A stretch of DNA of 64,000 nucleotides from contig JAQVXZ010000008.1 of the NCBI GenBank assembly GCA_028708845.1, positions 21,733-85,732 on the forward strand, in the 5' to 3' direction. Within the stretch, counting starts at the first letter, position 1, and every line of letters begins with the position of its first letter. The DNA comes from Bacteroidales bacterium (GTDB lineage Bacteria; Bacteroidota; Bacteroidia; Bacteroidales; P3). This document shows, piece after piece, positions 35,624-46,074 of the stretch. A program made the position numbers and the translations under genes. The notes beneath the pieces are model-generated. The model was given only the letters and a program-made list of their open reading frames with translations. It ran no database searches and was not told the DNA's origin.

Positions 35624-36604
35624 TTAAGATATAGCTTTAATCTCTTCCTTAATTTTTGTCCAGCGTTCTTGATCCATCTTTGCTCCATAAACTTCTACTA
35701 CGTTGCCAGCAACTATGCTACCCATCTTTCCACAATATTCTAAGTCTTTGTCTAAGCATAGTCCTGCAAGAAATCCTGCTGCATACATATCGCCTGCTCC
35801 TGTGGTATCAACTTTTGCTCTTTTTGATGATGAAATAATAAATTCCTTTTCTTTTGACTTAATTAAGGAGCCTTTCTCACCTATCTTAACAATAGCTATA
35901 TCGCAGTATTCTGCAATTGTTATAAGTGCCGATAATGGTTCTTGTGAGGTGAATGCTTTTGCTTCATCTTCATTTGCAAATATTATATCTACATTCTTTA
36001 ATATATCTTTTAAGAATTCAAGGTTATCCTCAACAACATTATAACTTGCAAAGTCTATAGATACTTTCAAACCCTCTTGTTTTGCAAGCTCTATTGCTCT
36101 TTTAATTAATGCGTTATTTACTATTAGATAGCCCTCAATGTGAAAGTAATTATAACCTCTAAATAGTTCTTTTGTTAATAGGTCTGCATTTAATTCTATT
36201 GCTGCTCCAAGGTATGTTGCAAAGGTTCTTTCTCCATCTTGTGATATAAGTGCTATTGCTCTTCCTGTTTGGGTGGTTTTGCTTTTAAAAAACTTTGGTT
36301 CAATGGAGTTATCTAGCATATCTTTTGCATAAAACTCTCCAAGTTCATCCTCTCCTACCATTCCAATATATCCTGAATCTATTCCTAGGTTTGCTATCCC
36401 GTTTGCAGTGTTTGCTGCTGAGCCTCCTGTTTGAAGGGTTGAGGGAAGGTTGGAGGTTGATTCTTGTATTGATTTCAATAAGTCTTGATCGACTAACTGC
36501 ATGCTTGCTTTTGGAAGTGCTAGGCTTTCAAGTGTTTTGTCTGAATCTAATTGTGTGATTATATCTACTAGGGCGTTACCTAGGCAAAGTACTTTTTTTG
36601 ACAT
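35624..36604 (-). CDS. PfkB-family sugar/nucleoside kinase
   Basis: 326 residues. TGGSAANTANGIANLG near the N terminus and DTTGAGDMYAAGFLAGL near the C terminus are the two PfkB signatures, the second with the catalytic Asp. The overall pattern (QTGRAIALISQDGERTFATY) resembles adenosine kinase-like members. Exact substrate is not certain. It stands alone between two terminators. Confidence 0.9.
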   Translation of the reverse strand: MSKKVLCLGNALVDIITQLDSDKTLESLALPKASMQLVDQDLLKSIQESTSNLPSTLQTGGSAANTANGIANLGIDSGYIGMVGEDELGEFYAKDMLDNSIEPKFFKSKTTQTGRAIALISQDGERTFATYLGAAIELNADLLTKELFRGYNYFHIEGYLIVNNALIKRAIELAKQEGLKVSIDFASYNVVEDNLEFLKDILKNVDIIFANEDEAKAFTSQEPLSALITIAEYCDIAIVKIGEKGSLIKSKEKEFIISSSKRAKVDTTGAGDMYAAGFLAGLCLDKDLEYCGKMGSIVAGNVVEVYGAKMDQERWTKIKEEIKAIS

Positions 36605-36695
36605 GTATATTTGATTTTATTTTTTTAACAAAGACAAAATTACGATTATTTTCCGATAACTATATAATGTTTCCAGTAATTTACTCCTTTAAACA

Positions 36696-36728
36696 GAAAA
36701 AGCCGCTCTCAAAACTTGAGAACGGCTT
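36696..36728 (-). terminator. Intrinsic terminator of rpoD
   Basis: On the minus strand AAGCCGTTCTCAA pairs with TTGAGAGCGGCTT (one mismatch), followed by TTTT. Confidence 0.85.
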
Positions 36729-36763
36729 AATCAAAACTTATTATTAACCCTAATAAAGTTGTT

Positions 36764-37627
36764 TTATCCTAGATAAGATTTTAATATGTCTTTACGTGAT
36801 GGCTTTTGTAGTCTTCTGATTGCTTTTTCTTTAATCTGACGCACTCTTTCACGTGTTAGGTCAAACTGTTCGCCAATTTCGTCTAAGGTCATTGGTGGAT
36901 ATCCTTCTAAGCCGAAGAACATTTTTAATATATCTGCTTCTTTTGGCGTTAGTGTTGAAATTGCTCTATTAATTTCTATTCTCAAACTTTCATATAAAAG
37001 CTCTGCCTCTGGAGTTGTTGTTTCCTCACTTCTCATAAAGTCATACATGGTATTGTCTTCATCGCTTGCAAGTGGTGCATCCATTGAAAGGTGCTTTCCA
37101 CTATGGCGAAGACTTTCTCTAACTTCTTGATCCGTTAGGTCTAATTCCAATGCTACTTCCTCAGGGTTTGGAGTCCTTTCGTATTCTTGTTCTAGTTTAG
37201 CATAAGCTTTGTTGATTTTGTTTAGTGATCCAATTTTGTTTAGAGGAAGACGAACAATTCTACTTTGTTCTGCAAGAGCTTGAAGAATAGATTGACGAAT
37301 CCACCAAACTGCATAGGAAATAAACTTAAATCCTCTTGTTTCATCGAAACGTTGTGCTGCCTTAATAAGTCCTAAGTTACCTTCGTTAATAAGGTCTGGA
37401 AGACTCATTCCTTGGTTTTGGTATTGTTTGGAAACAGAAACAACAAAACGGAGATTGGCTTTTGTTAGTTTTTCTAATGCTGATTGGTCTCCTTGTTTGA
37501 TTTTTTGTGCCAACAAAACCTCTTCCTCTGGCGAAATCATCTCTAAACGACCTATCTCTTGTAGATACTTGTCTAGGGAAGTAATTTCACGATTTGTAAG
37601 CTGCTTTGTAATTTTTAACTGTCTCAT
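36764..37627 (-). CDS. rpoD: Primary RNA polymerase sigma factor
   Basis: 287 residues, the short form typical of Bacteroidota (no region 1.1). Region 1.2 ([20 protein letters not shown]), region 2 ([20 protein letters not shown]) and region 4.2 ([20 protein letters not shown]) are present. It recognises the TTTG/TAnnTTTG promoters seen in this window. Its own message ends at the terminator at 36696. nadD lies 54 bases upstream on the same strand. Confidence 0.96.
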   Translation of the reverse strand: MRQLKITKQLTNREITSLDKYLQEIGRLEMISPEEEVLLAQKIKQGDQSALEKLTKANLRFVVSVSKQYQNQGMSLPDLINEGNLGLIKAAQRFDETRGFKFISYAVWWIRQSILQALAEQSRIVRLPLNKIGSLNKINKAYAKLEQEYERTPNPEEVALELDLTDQEVRESLRHSGKHLSMDAPLASDEDNTMYDFMRSEETTTPEAELLYESLRIEINRAISTLTPKEADILKMFFGLEGYPPMTLDEIGEQFDLTRERVRQIKEKAIRRLQKPSRKDILKSYLG

Positions 37628-37681
37628 TTATATGTGTTTTATTAATTTCTCTGTAAGTAATGTATGATACGAATCTTGGTC

Positions 37682-38278
37682 TTAAGAGTTACAATAATAA
37701 TTATTATTATTAATTTCCTTCCTAACCTCCTCAGGTAGTAGATAAAGATTCGATTTATTTAATTTTATATTGTCCCTTATCTGGGTTGATGATATTCCAA
37801 TTTCTGGCGAATTAATCCTAATTATGTTTTTATTATCCGAAAACTTGTTTGTCTTAATATTTGCTCTTGGATAAACCATTATCTCATATGAACTTAATAT
37901 TTCTTTATAGTCTTTCCATTTCTCAAAACAATCTAGATTATCTTCTCCAATAATTAGAATAAATTCTTTTGTCTTATATTCCGATTTCAAATGGTTTAAA
38001 GTTCTTATGGTATAGGAGGGTTTCTCCATTTTAAACTCAATGTCAGATGCTTTGAAGTTTTTATTATTCTTTATTGCAAGCTTAACCAGGTTGTATCTTA
38101 GGCTGTCTTCTAATAAGTCTTTTGTGTTTTTAAGTGGGTTATGTGGAGATATAACGAACCATATCTTATCAATATTAGTATTTTCAACAATATAGTTTGC
38201 AATTATAAGATGACCTATATGTATTGGGTTAAAGCTCCCGAAGAAAAGGCCTATTCTTTCTTTGTATTTTTGCTCCAT
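37682..38278 (-). CDS. nadD: Nicotinate-nucleotide adenylyltransferase
   Basis: 198 residues. IGLFFGSFNPIHIGHLIIANY holds the GXFXPXHXGH nucleotidyltransferase motif, and EIGISSTQIRDNIK the C-terminal ISSTXIR motif. It makes deamido-NAD from nicotinate mononucleotide and ATP. It is close upstream of rpoD on the same strand. Confidence 0.95.
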   Translation of the reverse strand: MEQKYKERIGLFFGSFNPIHIGHLIIANYIVENTNIDKIWFVISPHNPLKNTKDLLEDSLRYNLVKLAIKNNKNFKASDIEFKMEKPSYTIRTLNHLKSEYKTKEFILIIGEDNLDCFEKWKDYKEILSSYEIMVYPRANIKTNKFSDNKNIIRINSPEIGISSTQIRDNIKLNKSNLYLLPEEVRKEINNNNYYCNS

Positions 38279-38403
38279 AAATAAAACTTCTATTGCTTAT
38301 ACGTAGAAACCTCAAATTAGTTATAAATATTGCAATAATAAATAAATAATCTTGCAATCATTCCTGTTTTAAGTCTTAGCTGTCAACCCTCTGACGAATC
38401 TTC
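38279..38403. other. Intergenic stretch before repeat locus E
   Basis: Part of a 334-base gap between ridA and nadD. Nothing recognised besides the repeats that follow. Confidence 0.4.
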
Positions 38404-38508
38404 GATTCAAGAAATTAATACGAAGATTCAGTAAATTAAAACGAAGATTCAAGAAATTATTACAGCGTTTTAATTTTCTAAATCTTCGTAGTAATTCTTT
38501 AAAACAGC
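38404..38508. repeat. 21-bp repeat family, locus E (inverted arrangement)
   Basis: Three forward units (38404-38424, 38425-38445, 38446-38466) are followed in phase by two inverted units (38467-38487, 38488-38508). The two halves can fold on each other through AATTAAAAC/GTTTTAATT. It lies 3' of ridA. Confidence 0.85.
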
Positions 38509-38612
38509 TTATTAATTAACCCTTTTTTGACTTTAGTGTAGTGAAAGAAAAAGAAGAAGCAACCAAATTATATTGATTACTTCTTCTATATGTTATTTGG
38601 AAAAATAGATTA

Positions 38613-38996
38613 CTATTCTGCTTTATATGCTATTGTTTCTATTTCAACTAATACTCCCATAGGAAGTTTTTCAACAGCATATGCTGCTCTTGCTGGAAGA
38701 ATTTCAGTATAGTATTTTGCATAAACCTCATTCATTGCTGCAAAATCATCCATTGAGTCAAGTAGACAATTGCTTTTAACAACATCTTTGAAATCATAAC
38801 CTGCTTCGTTTAAGATAGCTTTAATGTTTTCAAGAACTTGCTCTGTTTGAGCAGTAATTCCTTCTGCCATTTTCCCTGTTTCTGGGTTCATTGGCATTTG
38901 CCCAGAAATAAACAAAAATCCATTTGCTGTTTTTATTGCTTGGCTATAAGGACCTATAGCTTTTGGAGCTTTCTCTGTATTAATTACTTTATTCAT
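38613..38996 (-). CDS. ridA: RidA family enamine/imine deaminase
   Basis: 127 residues. [28 protein letters not shown] and the C-terminal [15 protein letters not shown] are RidA (YjgF) signatures, with the substrate-binding arginine in LPARAAYAV. It hydrolyses reactive enamines and imines such as 2-aminoacrylate to keto acids. It starts 9 bases beyond the stop of the M6 protease gene. Confidence 0.95.
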   Translation of the reverse strand: MNKVINTEKAPKAIGPYSQAIKTANGFLFISGQMPMNPETGKMAEGITAQTEQVLENIKAILNEAGYDFKDVVKSNCLLDSMDDFAAMNEVYAKYYTEILPARAAYAVEKLPMGVLVEIETIAYKAE

Positions 38997-39005
38997 TTTA
39001 TATGT

Positions 39006-41948
39006 TTATTTATTAATAATTATGCTCTTGGTTGATTGTTTTGTTTCTGAAGAGATTGTTATTAGATAGTTACCACTCTCAAGATTACTTAAATCTAATG
39101 TCTTATTGTTTATCGGTGTTGTTTCCATTCTAACAATTTGACCTAAACTATTAACTATTCTAAGTTGAACAGGGTTAGTGTATGATGATGTTATTGTTAT
39201 ATTTCCTTTTGTTGGGTTAGGATAAATTCTCATATCAATATTGAAGTCAATATCACTTAGTCCTGCTACTTCTTGAACAAGGATTTGTTTTTCTGATGAA
39301 TATACCTCAGGGCATTCATCTTTTTGAACCTTCACACGGTAAGTATATAATCCACTTGTATCAATAATTTGAGTAAGTTGACTTGTTGTATGGCTTATTG
39401 TTGTCCAATCACCATCATCTTTCTTCCTTTCCCAATTCTTAATTGTTCCAACATGATTTGTTAAACGTATAGCTCCTGTTGTTGTCGCTTGATTGATTGT
39501 ATCCCAAGGAGAATTAACAATTCCTCCCCATGAGTTTTTAACGTTGATTAGTACAACATTTGAAGTATCTTTAATGTTATTGGAAAATACAATTCTACGA
39601 TAATAGGTGCTATCTGTTAGAGTTTCTGGTTGGTAATTGATTTGGTTATTAGTTTGACTTGCTGGCTCCCAAACGTTATTCCTAGTCTTTTGCTCCCAAA
39701 TATAAGTAAAATCTCCATATCCTCCTGTTGGTGTTAATCCAATAAGCTCTTGAGGAGTTCCTTGACCGCAAAATGATTGATTGTCTGAAATAACATTGCT
39801 TAATATTTCTGGGAATGTTGTTGTAAATGTTCTTTTTGAGCCATATTTTACTCCAATAGAGGTTAATAGATAAGCTCTATAATAATAAGTTGTTTGTTCT
39901 TCTAATCCCTCTAATGTGAAAGAGTAAGCTCCTGTTGAAGTATCGGTTATTACTATAACGCTATCGTTAAGTGTTGGAAGGATTGAAGGATCTGTTGTGT
40001 AAACAAAACCTTTTGAAATCATCACTCCATCGCCAACATCAAGAATTGAACCATTTAATATTGCAGAAGTATTGCCAATAGAATTTGGGTTTGATGTCAT
40101 AATAACACCTAGGCCATCGGTTGTTGTGAAGTATAAGACTTGGTTTGCAAGATATACTTCATCAGCATTTGAAACAAAAGCTCTAAAATGAATCAATGTG
40201 CTTGAAGGTAGGTTTGTCAGATGAGTGGTAATTAAAGAATCTTGAGAATTAGAAATAACCTTATTTCCTGATTCTACATTAACACTATCTGGATCAGTAT
40301 GCCAATACATACCTTTTTCAAGTATTTGTCCATTTCCCATATACACCATTGCTCCATTAACTGTTGCAGAAACACTATTTATTGTTGCAGGATCTACAGC
40401 TTGAGTTATTACCTGTGGAAGGTCTGAAAGGAAACTAAAACTAATTGTTGAATCATTAATATATTCAATATGAGTTATTGGTCTATTTGTTGGGTTGCCG
40501 TTTTTATCGATTGACTGAGGCATGGATTCGTTTGTAAAATAATCCTTGCCACTCATTCCCACAAATGGAGCATAAGAACTTGAGCTTTGAGAAGGGTTAC
40601 CAGTTGATACCTCAATATAAAAGCCTTTATTTGTTGGATCAATATTTATGTCGTTAGAGTAGAAAGCATTTGTCCCTTCTAGTAAACGTGAATCAGCATG
40701 ATATATAATTAGACCATTTCCTGGAACAAAAGCATCCCAGCTTTTTTGCTTTCTATGTTCTAATAGGAAGTATTCGTAATTATTAATAGGGATTTGATAA
40801 GATGTTAGTGAATCAGCCATTGCAGGTAGTATTCCTGTAGATGTTGTTGTAAGAACTATTGGATTTCCCCAGCCTAAGATTTTTCTTTCCCAAGCATTTA
40901 AAAAAGGAGGAGTATTGCTGTTATTATTATAACTTCCTGCATCCATAAGGCACCAAGGACCAGGGGTGTAAGATGTTCCGCCTGTTCCAGCATAGTCTGT
41001 GTCGTAAAGGTCCATTAAGCCTAACGAGTGACCCATTTCATGACACATAACTCCAATACCGTCCATTTCAGTTGAAGATTTCTTTTCAGAAGAACAAGAA
41101 TAACTTGAGAACCTAACTCCGTCTTTAACAATATTATTTGATATAGTTGACTTATGAGGCCATATTTCGGTTGGATCTTGTGTTGAAGCCTGCGATCTTC
41201 CTGCAAAAACAAAGTGTACGTTAGATACCTTTGTTTCTCCGTTTAAGTATTGAGAGAAATCAACACTACCATCAATTGCATTTAAGGCTCCTGAAACAAA
41301 AGCTTGCATTCTATTATTTGCGTAATAGGCTGATGTATTAGGAAGGGTTATTGGTCCAACAACGTCTATCTCCATATTAAGAGCTCCATTTGAGTTGTCA
41401 CGATAATAATCTTTCACACTTCCTGTTGCACCATTTGCACTATATCCAACTTGATTACATAGATTGTAAAAATCTGACTGAGTAAATGTAAATGGTTTAT
41501 CAGAAAAATCAACTAGAACTAATAATAATTTAGCTGTTCCGCTTGTCACTGATTTATGCTGAATGTCTCCTTTATCAAATAAATCAATTTTTTCTTTTAT
41601 TTGTTTATTACTATAACGAAGGTCATAAGGTAGGGTTGACAAGAATTCACTCTCCTGTTTTGATCTTTGATCTGGGTTAGATGCAATATATCTTGAAGGT
41701 ATTAAATCTCCTTCTTCGTTTAATTGTCCGTAAACAAAAACGCTTTCATTATTTCTCACTAGTGTATATCTGTCAGTGGTTGACGCCCAGTTGACCTTTT
41801 CATCTCCCTTAGGGGTTAATGTTAGTAACTTTCCATTAGGTTGCTTAATGGTTATTGGGACTGGATTTGCTGGTATTGCTAAGAGATTGATGCTAATGGC
41901 TAAGAGAAGCATCATCACTGCTAATTGTTTTATTATGTTTCTTTTCAT
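39006..41948 (-). CDS. M6 family metalloprotease, T9SS cargo
   Basis: 980 residues with signal peptide (to about 24). The M6-type domain spans about 130-500 with zinc motif HEMGHSLGLMD (His303, Glu304, His307). Fibronectin-like repeats follow (ATVNGAMVYMGNGQ, SAILNGSILDVGDG), then a PKD/Ig-like part and a type A T9SS sorting domain (MRIYPNPTKGNITI to KSIIINK). It should be secreted and anchored on the surface, acting on external proteins; substrate unknown. Confidence 0.93.
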   Translation of the reverse strand: MKRNIIKQLAVMMLLLAISINLLAIPANPVPITIKQPNGKLLTLTPKGDEKVNWASTTDRYTLVRNNESVFVYGQLNEEGDLIPSRYIASNPDQRSKQESEFLSTLPYDLRYSNKQIKEKIDLFDKGDIQHKSVTSGTAKLLLVLVDFSDKPFTFTQSDFYNLCNQVGYSANGATGSVKDYYRDNSNGALNMEIDVVGPITLPNTSAYYANNRMQAFVSGALNAIDGSVDFSQYLNGETKVSNVHFVFAGRSQASTQDPTEIWPHKSTISNNIVKDGVRFSSYSCSSEKKSSTEMDGIGVMCHEMGHSLGLMDLYDTDYAGTGGTSYTPGPWCLMDAGSYNNNSNTPPFLNAWERKILGWGNPIVLTTTSTGILPAMADSLTSYQIPINNYEYFLLEHRKQKSWDAFVPGNGLIIYHADSRLLEGTNAFYSNDINIDPTNKGFYIEVSTGNPSQSSSSYAPFVGMSGKDYFTNESMPQSIDKNGNPTNRPITHIEYINDSTISFSFLSDLPQVITQAVDPATINSVSATVNGAMVYMGNGQILEKGMYWHTDPDSVNVESGNKVISNSQDSLITTHLTNLPSSTLIHFRAFVSNADEVYLANQVLYFTTTDGLGVIMTSNPNSIGNTSAILNGSILDVGDGVMISKGFVYTTDPSILPTLNDSVIVITDTSTGAYSFTLEGLEEQTTYYYRAYLLTSIGVKYGSKRTFTTTFPEILSNVISDNQSFCGQGTPQELIGLTPTGGYGDFTYIWEQKTRNNVWEPASQTNNQINYQPETLTDSTYYRRIVFSNNIKDTSNVVLINVKNSWGGIVNSPWDTINQATTTGAIRLTNHVGTIKNWERKKDDGDWTTISHTTSQLTQIIDTSGLYTYRVKVQKDECPEVYSSEKQILVQEVAGLSDIDFNIDMRIYPNPTKGNITITSSYTNPVQLRIVNSLGQIVRMETTPINNKTLDLSNLESGNYLITISSETKQSTKSIIINK

Positions 41949-42079
41949 TGGTTTAATTATAATAATAATGATTTAACAAGAGGACAAAATTAATAATAAT
42001 AAACGTGAAATCTATAATAATCTTGCCTATTTAGTTATTATTAAGACAAGTTCAAAATCATTTTCTTACAGAAACTAAT

Positions 42080-42112
42080 AAAAAAAAAGAGCCTACATTG
42101 CTGCAGGCTCTT
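42080..42112 (-). terminator. Intrinsic terminator
   Basis: On the minus strand AAGAGCCT pairs with AGGCTCTT, followed by a long T-run. It ends the T9SS cargo gene at 42136. Confidence 0.9.
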
Positions 42113-42135
42113 AATTGAAATGGAAACATTAAATG

Positions 42136-44427
42136 TTATTTGTTGATAACAAGTTTTTTAGTTTCTTTAATTCCATTAGCATTAATTGTATAGAAGTAAG
42201 TGCCATTGTTCATGTTAGCAGTGTTTAAAGCAACTCTACTAATTGTGTTAGCAGCTTTTACTCCTTCATTAAATCTTACAATTTCTCTTCCCATAATATC
42301 AGATACTGTGATAACAACATTTGAATTAGTGTTTAGAGTATATTCTATTGTAGTTTCATTTTGTGCTGGGTTAGGATAAGCATTTAAATTGAAAGCTGCA
42401 ACATTGTTTATTGAATTGATAGATGCTGGTTGAACAGGGTTTTTAGAAACCATTAAACGAATCATTGGTTGGCTGTTTTTTGATAACCAATCTCCGAAAA
42501 CATATCCCCAAGCATAACCTTCTGATTCTTCACCAGGAGTCATAACTGTTTGAGTCCATTGGTCTGCTTGTCTAAATGTTGGCATATAATCTTTATCGTC
42601 TCTTGCAACTAAGAATCTACCGTCATCTAATAATTTATAACAAGCGAAATACCAGTTGTCTGGTTCAAGAACAACATTCGATTGAGTAAATGGTACATAA
42701 ATAGAGTTATATACTGTTGTGTATTCTGTTCTGTCTGGGTTTGTGAAAATTCCATTATTTAAATTTGCAGCTTCAACTTCAACAACATTAGAAAGAACTG
42801 GTTCATTATTCATTAGGTATGGAAGAACAAATCCGTCAACAGTTTCTGGATTAAAGTCCATATATTTTAAAGAAACTTGAATTGAAAGTCCGGCATCACA
42901 TGAGTCTGCAGCAGGAACAACTTCAACACCTTTAGCAAAATATGTATTTAGAGGAAGGTCAGATGGTGTCATGAAACGGTTACAAACTTCATAACCAGCA
43001 ACAGCAGAGCCTGGAGCTTCAGAAGATATATAACCTCCTTCAATACCGTATGCCCAAGCTCTTCCTTCAATTAGAACGTCAACGTCAGAAGCCCAACGAG
43101 CAGTTCCTAACTCAGCCAAACCTGGCATTTCAGAAACTCTATAATATAATGAGTCTGCCATTGGAAGAGTATTGTAATCTGTTCCAGTAGCTGTTTCAAG
43201 ATATTTTACTCCTGAAGAAATTCCATATAAGCCAGGATTTTGGTTATAAGGTCTTGCAGTTCTTGCTTCAATTTCAACATGTCTTCTATTATCAATTGCA
43301 GTGATTGCACCTGTATTGGAGTCAAATGTTGTATCAATTCTAACAACTGTAGTTAAAGTTTGTGGAGTTGCAGATACGTTAACATGGTCAAGGAAACTTC
43401 CAAAATCATTAGGGAAAACATAATCTGTTGCATTATGATATCTTTCTTCTGCAACAGCACTAAATAATGAATTACCACCAGTGTTTTCAACAACAGCTAG
43501 AAATTGCATAGTGTCCATTGCCATTCCAGCAGGAACTACACCATAAGCAGCGTCATTGTGATTTGTAGAGATAACGTTAATTCTATATTCTGGTCCATCA
43601 TAAACTCTAACTTCGTCAAACATCCAACGGTATCCTGAAGGTTGATCGGTATAACTTAGAAGATTACATTTGTAACGTAAACGAATATAAAGAGCAGTTT
43701 GATCTACTGTACTAGCAACTGGAAGAGTTACTATTTTTTGTCCACGAGTCATTTCGTTAGATGTTAATTCAAGTCCTTTTACGTTAAATTCAAGTGAATC
43801 GTAAGTTGCAAAATTCGCATCAGTACTATAATCAATAAAATAACGATCTTCATTGAAACGCTGTGTATATTGGTTGAAGACAACGTCAACTGTATTGAAT
43901 CCTGTTGTTTCAATAGGTTCTGTAATTCTAACTACAGTGTTAAATGCCTTTGTGTTTGTTCCTTCTGCATAGAAAATATCATAAGGAGAAACTAAAGCAA
44001 AACCATCACCTATAAGATTTCCAATTTCAAAGTTTTCATAACCCATATATCTTGCAACATGATAAAATCCGTTGTCTGCAATTCTAAAGAATGAATAAAA
44101 TCTAGGAAATGTTGATGCAAGTTGTGCTGAAGACGCTGCAGATGTATCAAAACGGTGGAACATACCTGCACCTGTTCCTGCAGTATGTCCTAGAAGGTTT
44201 TCCATAGCGTATTGAGAAGGATCATCAAAGCTAACAGAAACTACTGGATTTCCGTAAACGAAACTCTTAGCAGCATTAGTAACTTGTTGTTTAGATGGTT
44301 TAACTAATGTTTCTTTTACTACATTTTTGTCTTTTGTAGCAATAGCATCAGTTGAAATAAACCTTTGTGCATTTGCACTTGTAGCACCTACTAATAGGGC
44401 TGCAAAAAGTAGAAATGTTTTTTTCAT
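42136..44427 (-). CDS. T9SS type A sorting-domain protein, surface or secreted
   Basis: 763 residues with signal peptide (MKKTFLLFAALLVGATSANA). The C-terminal 80 residues are a type A sorting domain (LNAYPNPAQNETTIEYTL, NNGTYFYTINANG, KKLVINK). The rest looks beta-rich, with a jelly-roll-like segment (about 60-280, YRWMFDEVRVYDGPEY) and no catalytic motif. I do not recognise a function; abundance is suggested by its strong promoter and strong terminator. Confidence 0.85.
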   Translation of the reverse strand: MKKTFLLFAALLVGATSANAQRFISTDAIATKDKNVVKETLVKPSKQQVTNAAKSFVYGNPVVSVSFDDPSQYAMENLLGHTAGTGAGMFHRFDTSAASSAQLASTFPRFYSFFRIADNGFYHVARYMGYENFEIGNLIGDGFALVSPYDIFYAEGTNTKAFNTVVRITEPIETTGFNTVDVVFNQYTQRFNEDRYFIDYSTDANFATYDSLEFNVKGLELTSNEMTRGQKIVTLPVASTVDQTALYIRLRYKCNLLSYTDQPSGYRWMFDEVRVYDGPEYRINVISTNHNDAAYGVVPAGMAMDTMQFLAVVENTGGNSLFSAVAEERYHNATDYVFPNDFGSFLDHVNVSATPQTLTTVVRIDTTFDSNTGAITAIDNRRHVEIEARTARPYNQNPGLYGISSGVKYLETATGTDYNTLPMADSLYYRVSEMPGLAELGTARWASDVDVLIEGRAWAYGIEGGYISSEAPGSAVAGYEVCNRFMTPSDLPLNTYFAKGVEVVPAADSCDAGLSIQVSLKYMDFNPETVDGFVLPYLMNNEPVLSNVVEVEAANLNNGIFTNPDRTEYTTVYNSIYVPFTQSNVVLEPDNWYFACYKLLDDGRFLVARDDKDYMPTFRQADQWTQTVMTPGEESEGYAWGYVFGDWLSKNSQPMIRLMVSKNPVQPASINSINNVAAFNLNAYPNPAQNETTIEYTLNTNSNVVITVSDIMGREIVRFNEGVKAANTISRVALNTANMNNGTYFYTINANGIKETKKLVINK

Positions 44428-44479
44428 GATTAATTTTGTTTTTGTTTAAACTATTTATTCTTATTTGTGTTCTAAGTTG

Positions 44480-44510
44480 CAAATATACTACAGAATTCTA
44501 TAAAAACAAA
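44480..44510 (-). promoter_or_regulatory. Promoter of the T9SS cargo gene at 42136
   Basis: On the minus strand TTTG (44507-44510), a 19-base spacer and TATATTTG (44480-44487) match the consensus exactly. The leader would be about 45 bases. Confidence 0.8.
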
Positions 44511-44579
44511 CTTTTAATCTCTTTTTTCGTGTAGAGTATCAAATAATTATTAATTTTGTAAGTAAATAATAGAAGATAT

Positions 44580-45935
44580 ATGAGAATTCATTTTATTGCA
44601 ATTGGTGGTAGTGCGATGCATAATTTAGCAATTGCACTATGTAAGAAAGGACATAAGGTTACTGGTTCTGATGACGAAATATTTGATCCAGCCAAATCAA
44701 GATTAGAAAGCTATGGAATATTGCCTAAGAAAATCGGATGGGATATTAATAATGTATCAAAGGGTTTGGATGCGGTTATTCTTGGTATGCATGCAAAGAA
44801 AGATAATCCAGAACTTGCAAAGGCACAAGAACTAGGCATAAAGATATATTCCTATCCTGAGTTTTTATATGAGATGTCAAAAGAAAAAACAAGGATAGTT
44901 ATTGGTGGAAGCCACGGAAAAACATCTATAACAGCAATGATTCTCCATGTCCTTAACAAATTGAACATTGAAACTGATTATATGGTGGGAGCACAACTCG
45001 AGGGTTTCGAGGTTATGGTTAAAATAACGGAAGAGTCAAAGTATATGGTTATTGAGGGTGATGAATACTTGACCTCTCCTATTGACCTTAGACCAAAGTT
45101 TCATCTCTACCAACCAAACATCGCATTAATAAGTGGTATTGCATGGGATCATATTAATGTCTTCCCTACTTTTGATATATATGTTGAGCAGTTCAGAATT
45201 TTCTGCCAAAAGATAAGAGAAAACGGTTCATTAATATATTGTAAGGAAGATGAGATTGTGAAAGAGATTGCTAAAAACTCAAGAAAGGATATTGAGAAAC
45301 TACCATACAGTATAATTGCTCACAAAATTGAAAACGGCAAAACCTTTGTTATTTGGAATGAAAAAGAATATCCTATTGAAGTTTTTGGTAAGCATAATTT
45401 AATGAATCTATATGGAGCAATGCTTGTTTGTGAAAGAATAGGCGTGAAAAACGAAGACTTCCTTAGAGAGATTGGGAGCTTTACAGGAGCCTCTAAGCGA
45501 TTGGAGCTTGTAAAGAAAAACGATAGTGTTGAAATTTACAAAGACTTTGCTCACTCTCCTTCAAAACTTAAAGCAACCATTTCAGCCCTAAAAGAACAGT
45601 TCCCAAAAAGAAGATTAATTGCAACAATGGAGCTTCACACTTTTAGCAGTCTAAATGCTGAGTTTCTTTTGCAATATAAGGGATCTATGGATATGGCAGA
45701 TGATGCAATAGTTTATTTTAACCCACATACAATTGCTCATAAGGGATTGGCTGAAATAACAAAAGACCAAGTATTTGAAGCTTTTGGAAGAAGGGACATT
45801 AAAGTTTTCACTTCATCACAGGATGTTGTTGCAGAAATCAAAAGCCATAAATGGGAGAATACAAATCTCCTTATGATGAGTTCAGGTAATTTTGATGGGA
45901 TTGTATTTGAAAAGCTTGCCGATGAGTTAATCTAA
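44580..45935 (+). CDS. mpl: UDP-N-acetylmuramate:murein tripeptide ligase
   Basis: 451 residues. MRIHFIAIGGSAMHNLAIAL and VIGGSHGKTSITAMI (P-loop) are Mur ligase signatures. The short central domain and EGDEYLTSPIDLRPKF fit Mpl, which recycles the cell-wall tripeptide, rather than MurC. The C-terminal IYKDFAHSPSKLKATI segment is also Mpl-like. Single-gene transcript between an intergenic promoter region and repeat locus F. Confidence 0.93.
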   Translation: MRIHFIAIGGSAMHNLAIALCKKGHKVTGSDDEIFDPAKSRLESYGILPKKIGWDINNVSKGLDAVILGMHAKKDNPELAKAQELGIKIYSYPEFLYEMSKEKTRIVIGGSHGKTSITAMILHVLNKLNIETDYMVGAQLEGFEVMVKITEESKYMVIEGDEYLTSPIDLRPKFHLYQPNIALISGIAWDHINVFPTFDIYVEQFRIFCQKIRENGSLIYCKEDEIVKEIAKNSRKDIEKLPYSIIAHKIENGKTFVIWNEKEYPIEVFGKHNLMNLYGAMLVCERIGVKNEDFLREIGSFTGASKRLELVKKNDSVEIYKDFAHSPSKLKATISALKEQFPKRRLIATMELHTFSSLNAEFLLQYKGSMDMADDAIVYFNPHTIAHKGLAEITKDQVFEAFGRRDIKVFTSSQDVVAEIKSHKWENTNLLMMSSGNFDGIVFEKLADELI

Positions 45936-45969
45936 AAAATAAGTCTTAGTTTTAATTTTTTCTTTCTTT

Positions 45970-46074
45970 GATTCAGGAAATCCTTTCTTTGATTCAAGAA
46001 ATTAGTTCAGCGATTCAGTAAATTGTTTCAGCGTTTTAATTTCCTGATTCTTTGTTTTGTTTTTCTATCTCCTG
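45970..46074. repeat. 21-bp repeat family, locus F
   Basis: Forward units at 45970-45990, 45991-46011 and 46012-46032, then inverted units in the same register at 46033-46053 and 46054-46074. The inverted units lie inside the 3' end of the gene at 46036 and encode its last 13 codons. Confidence 0.85.
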
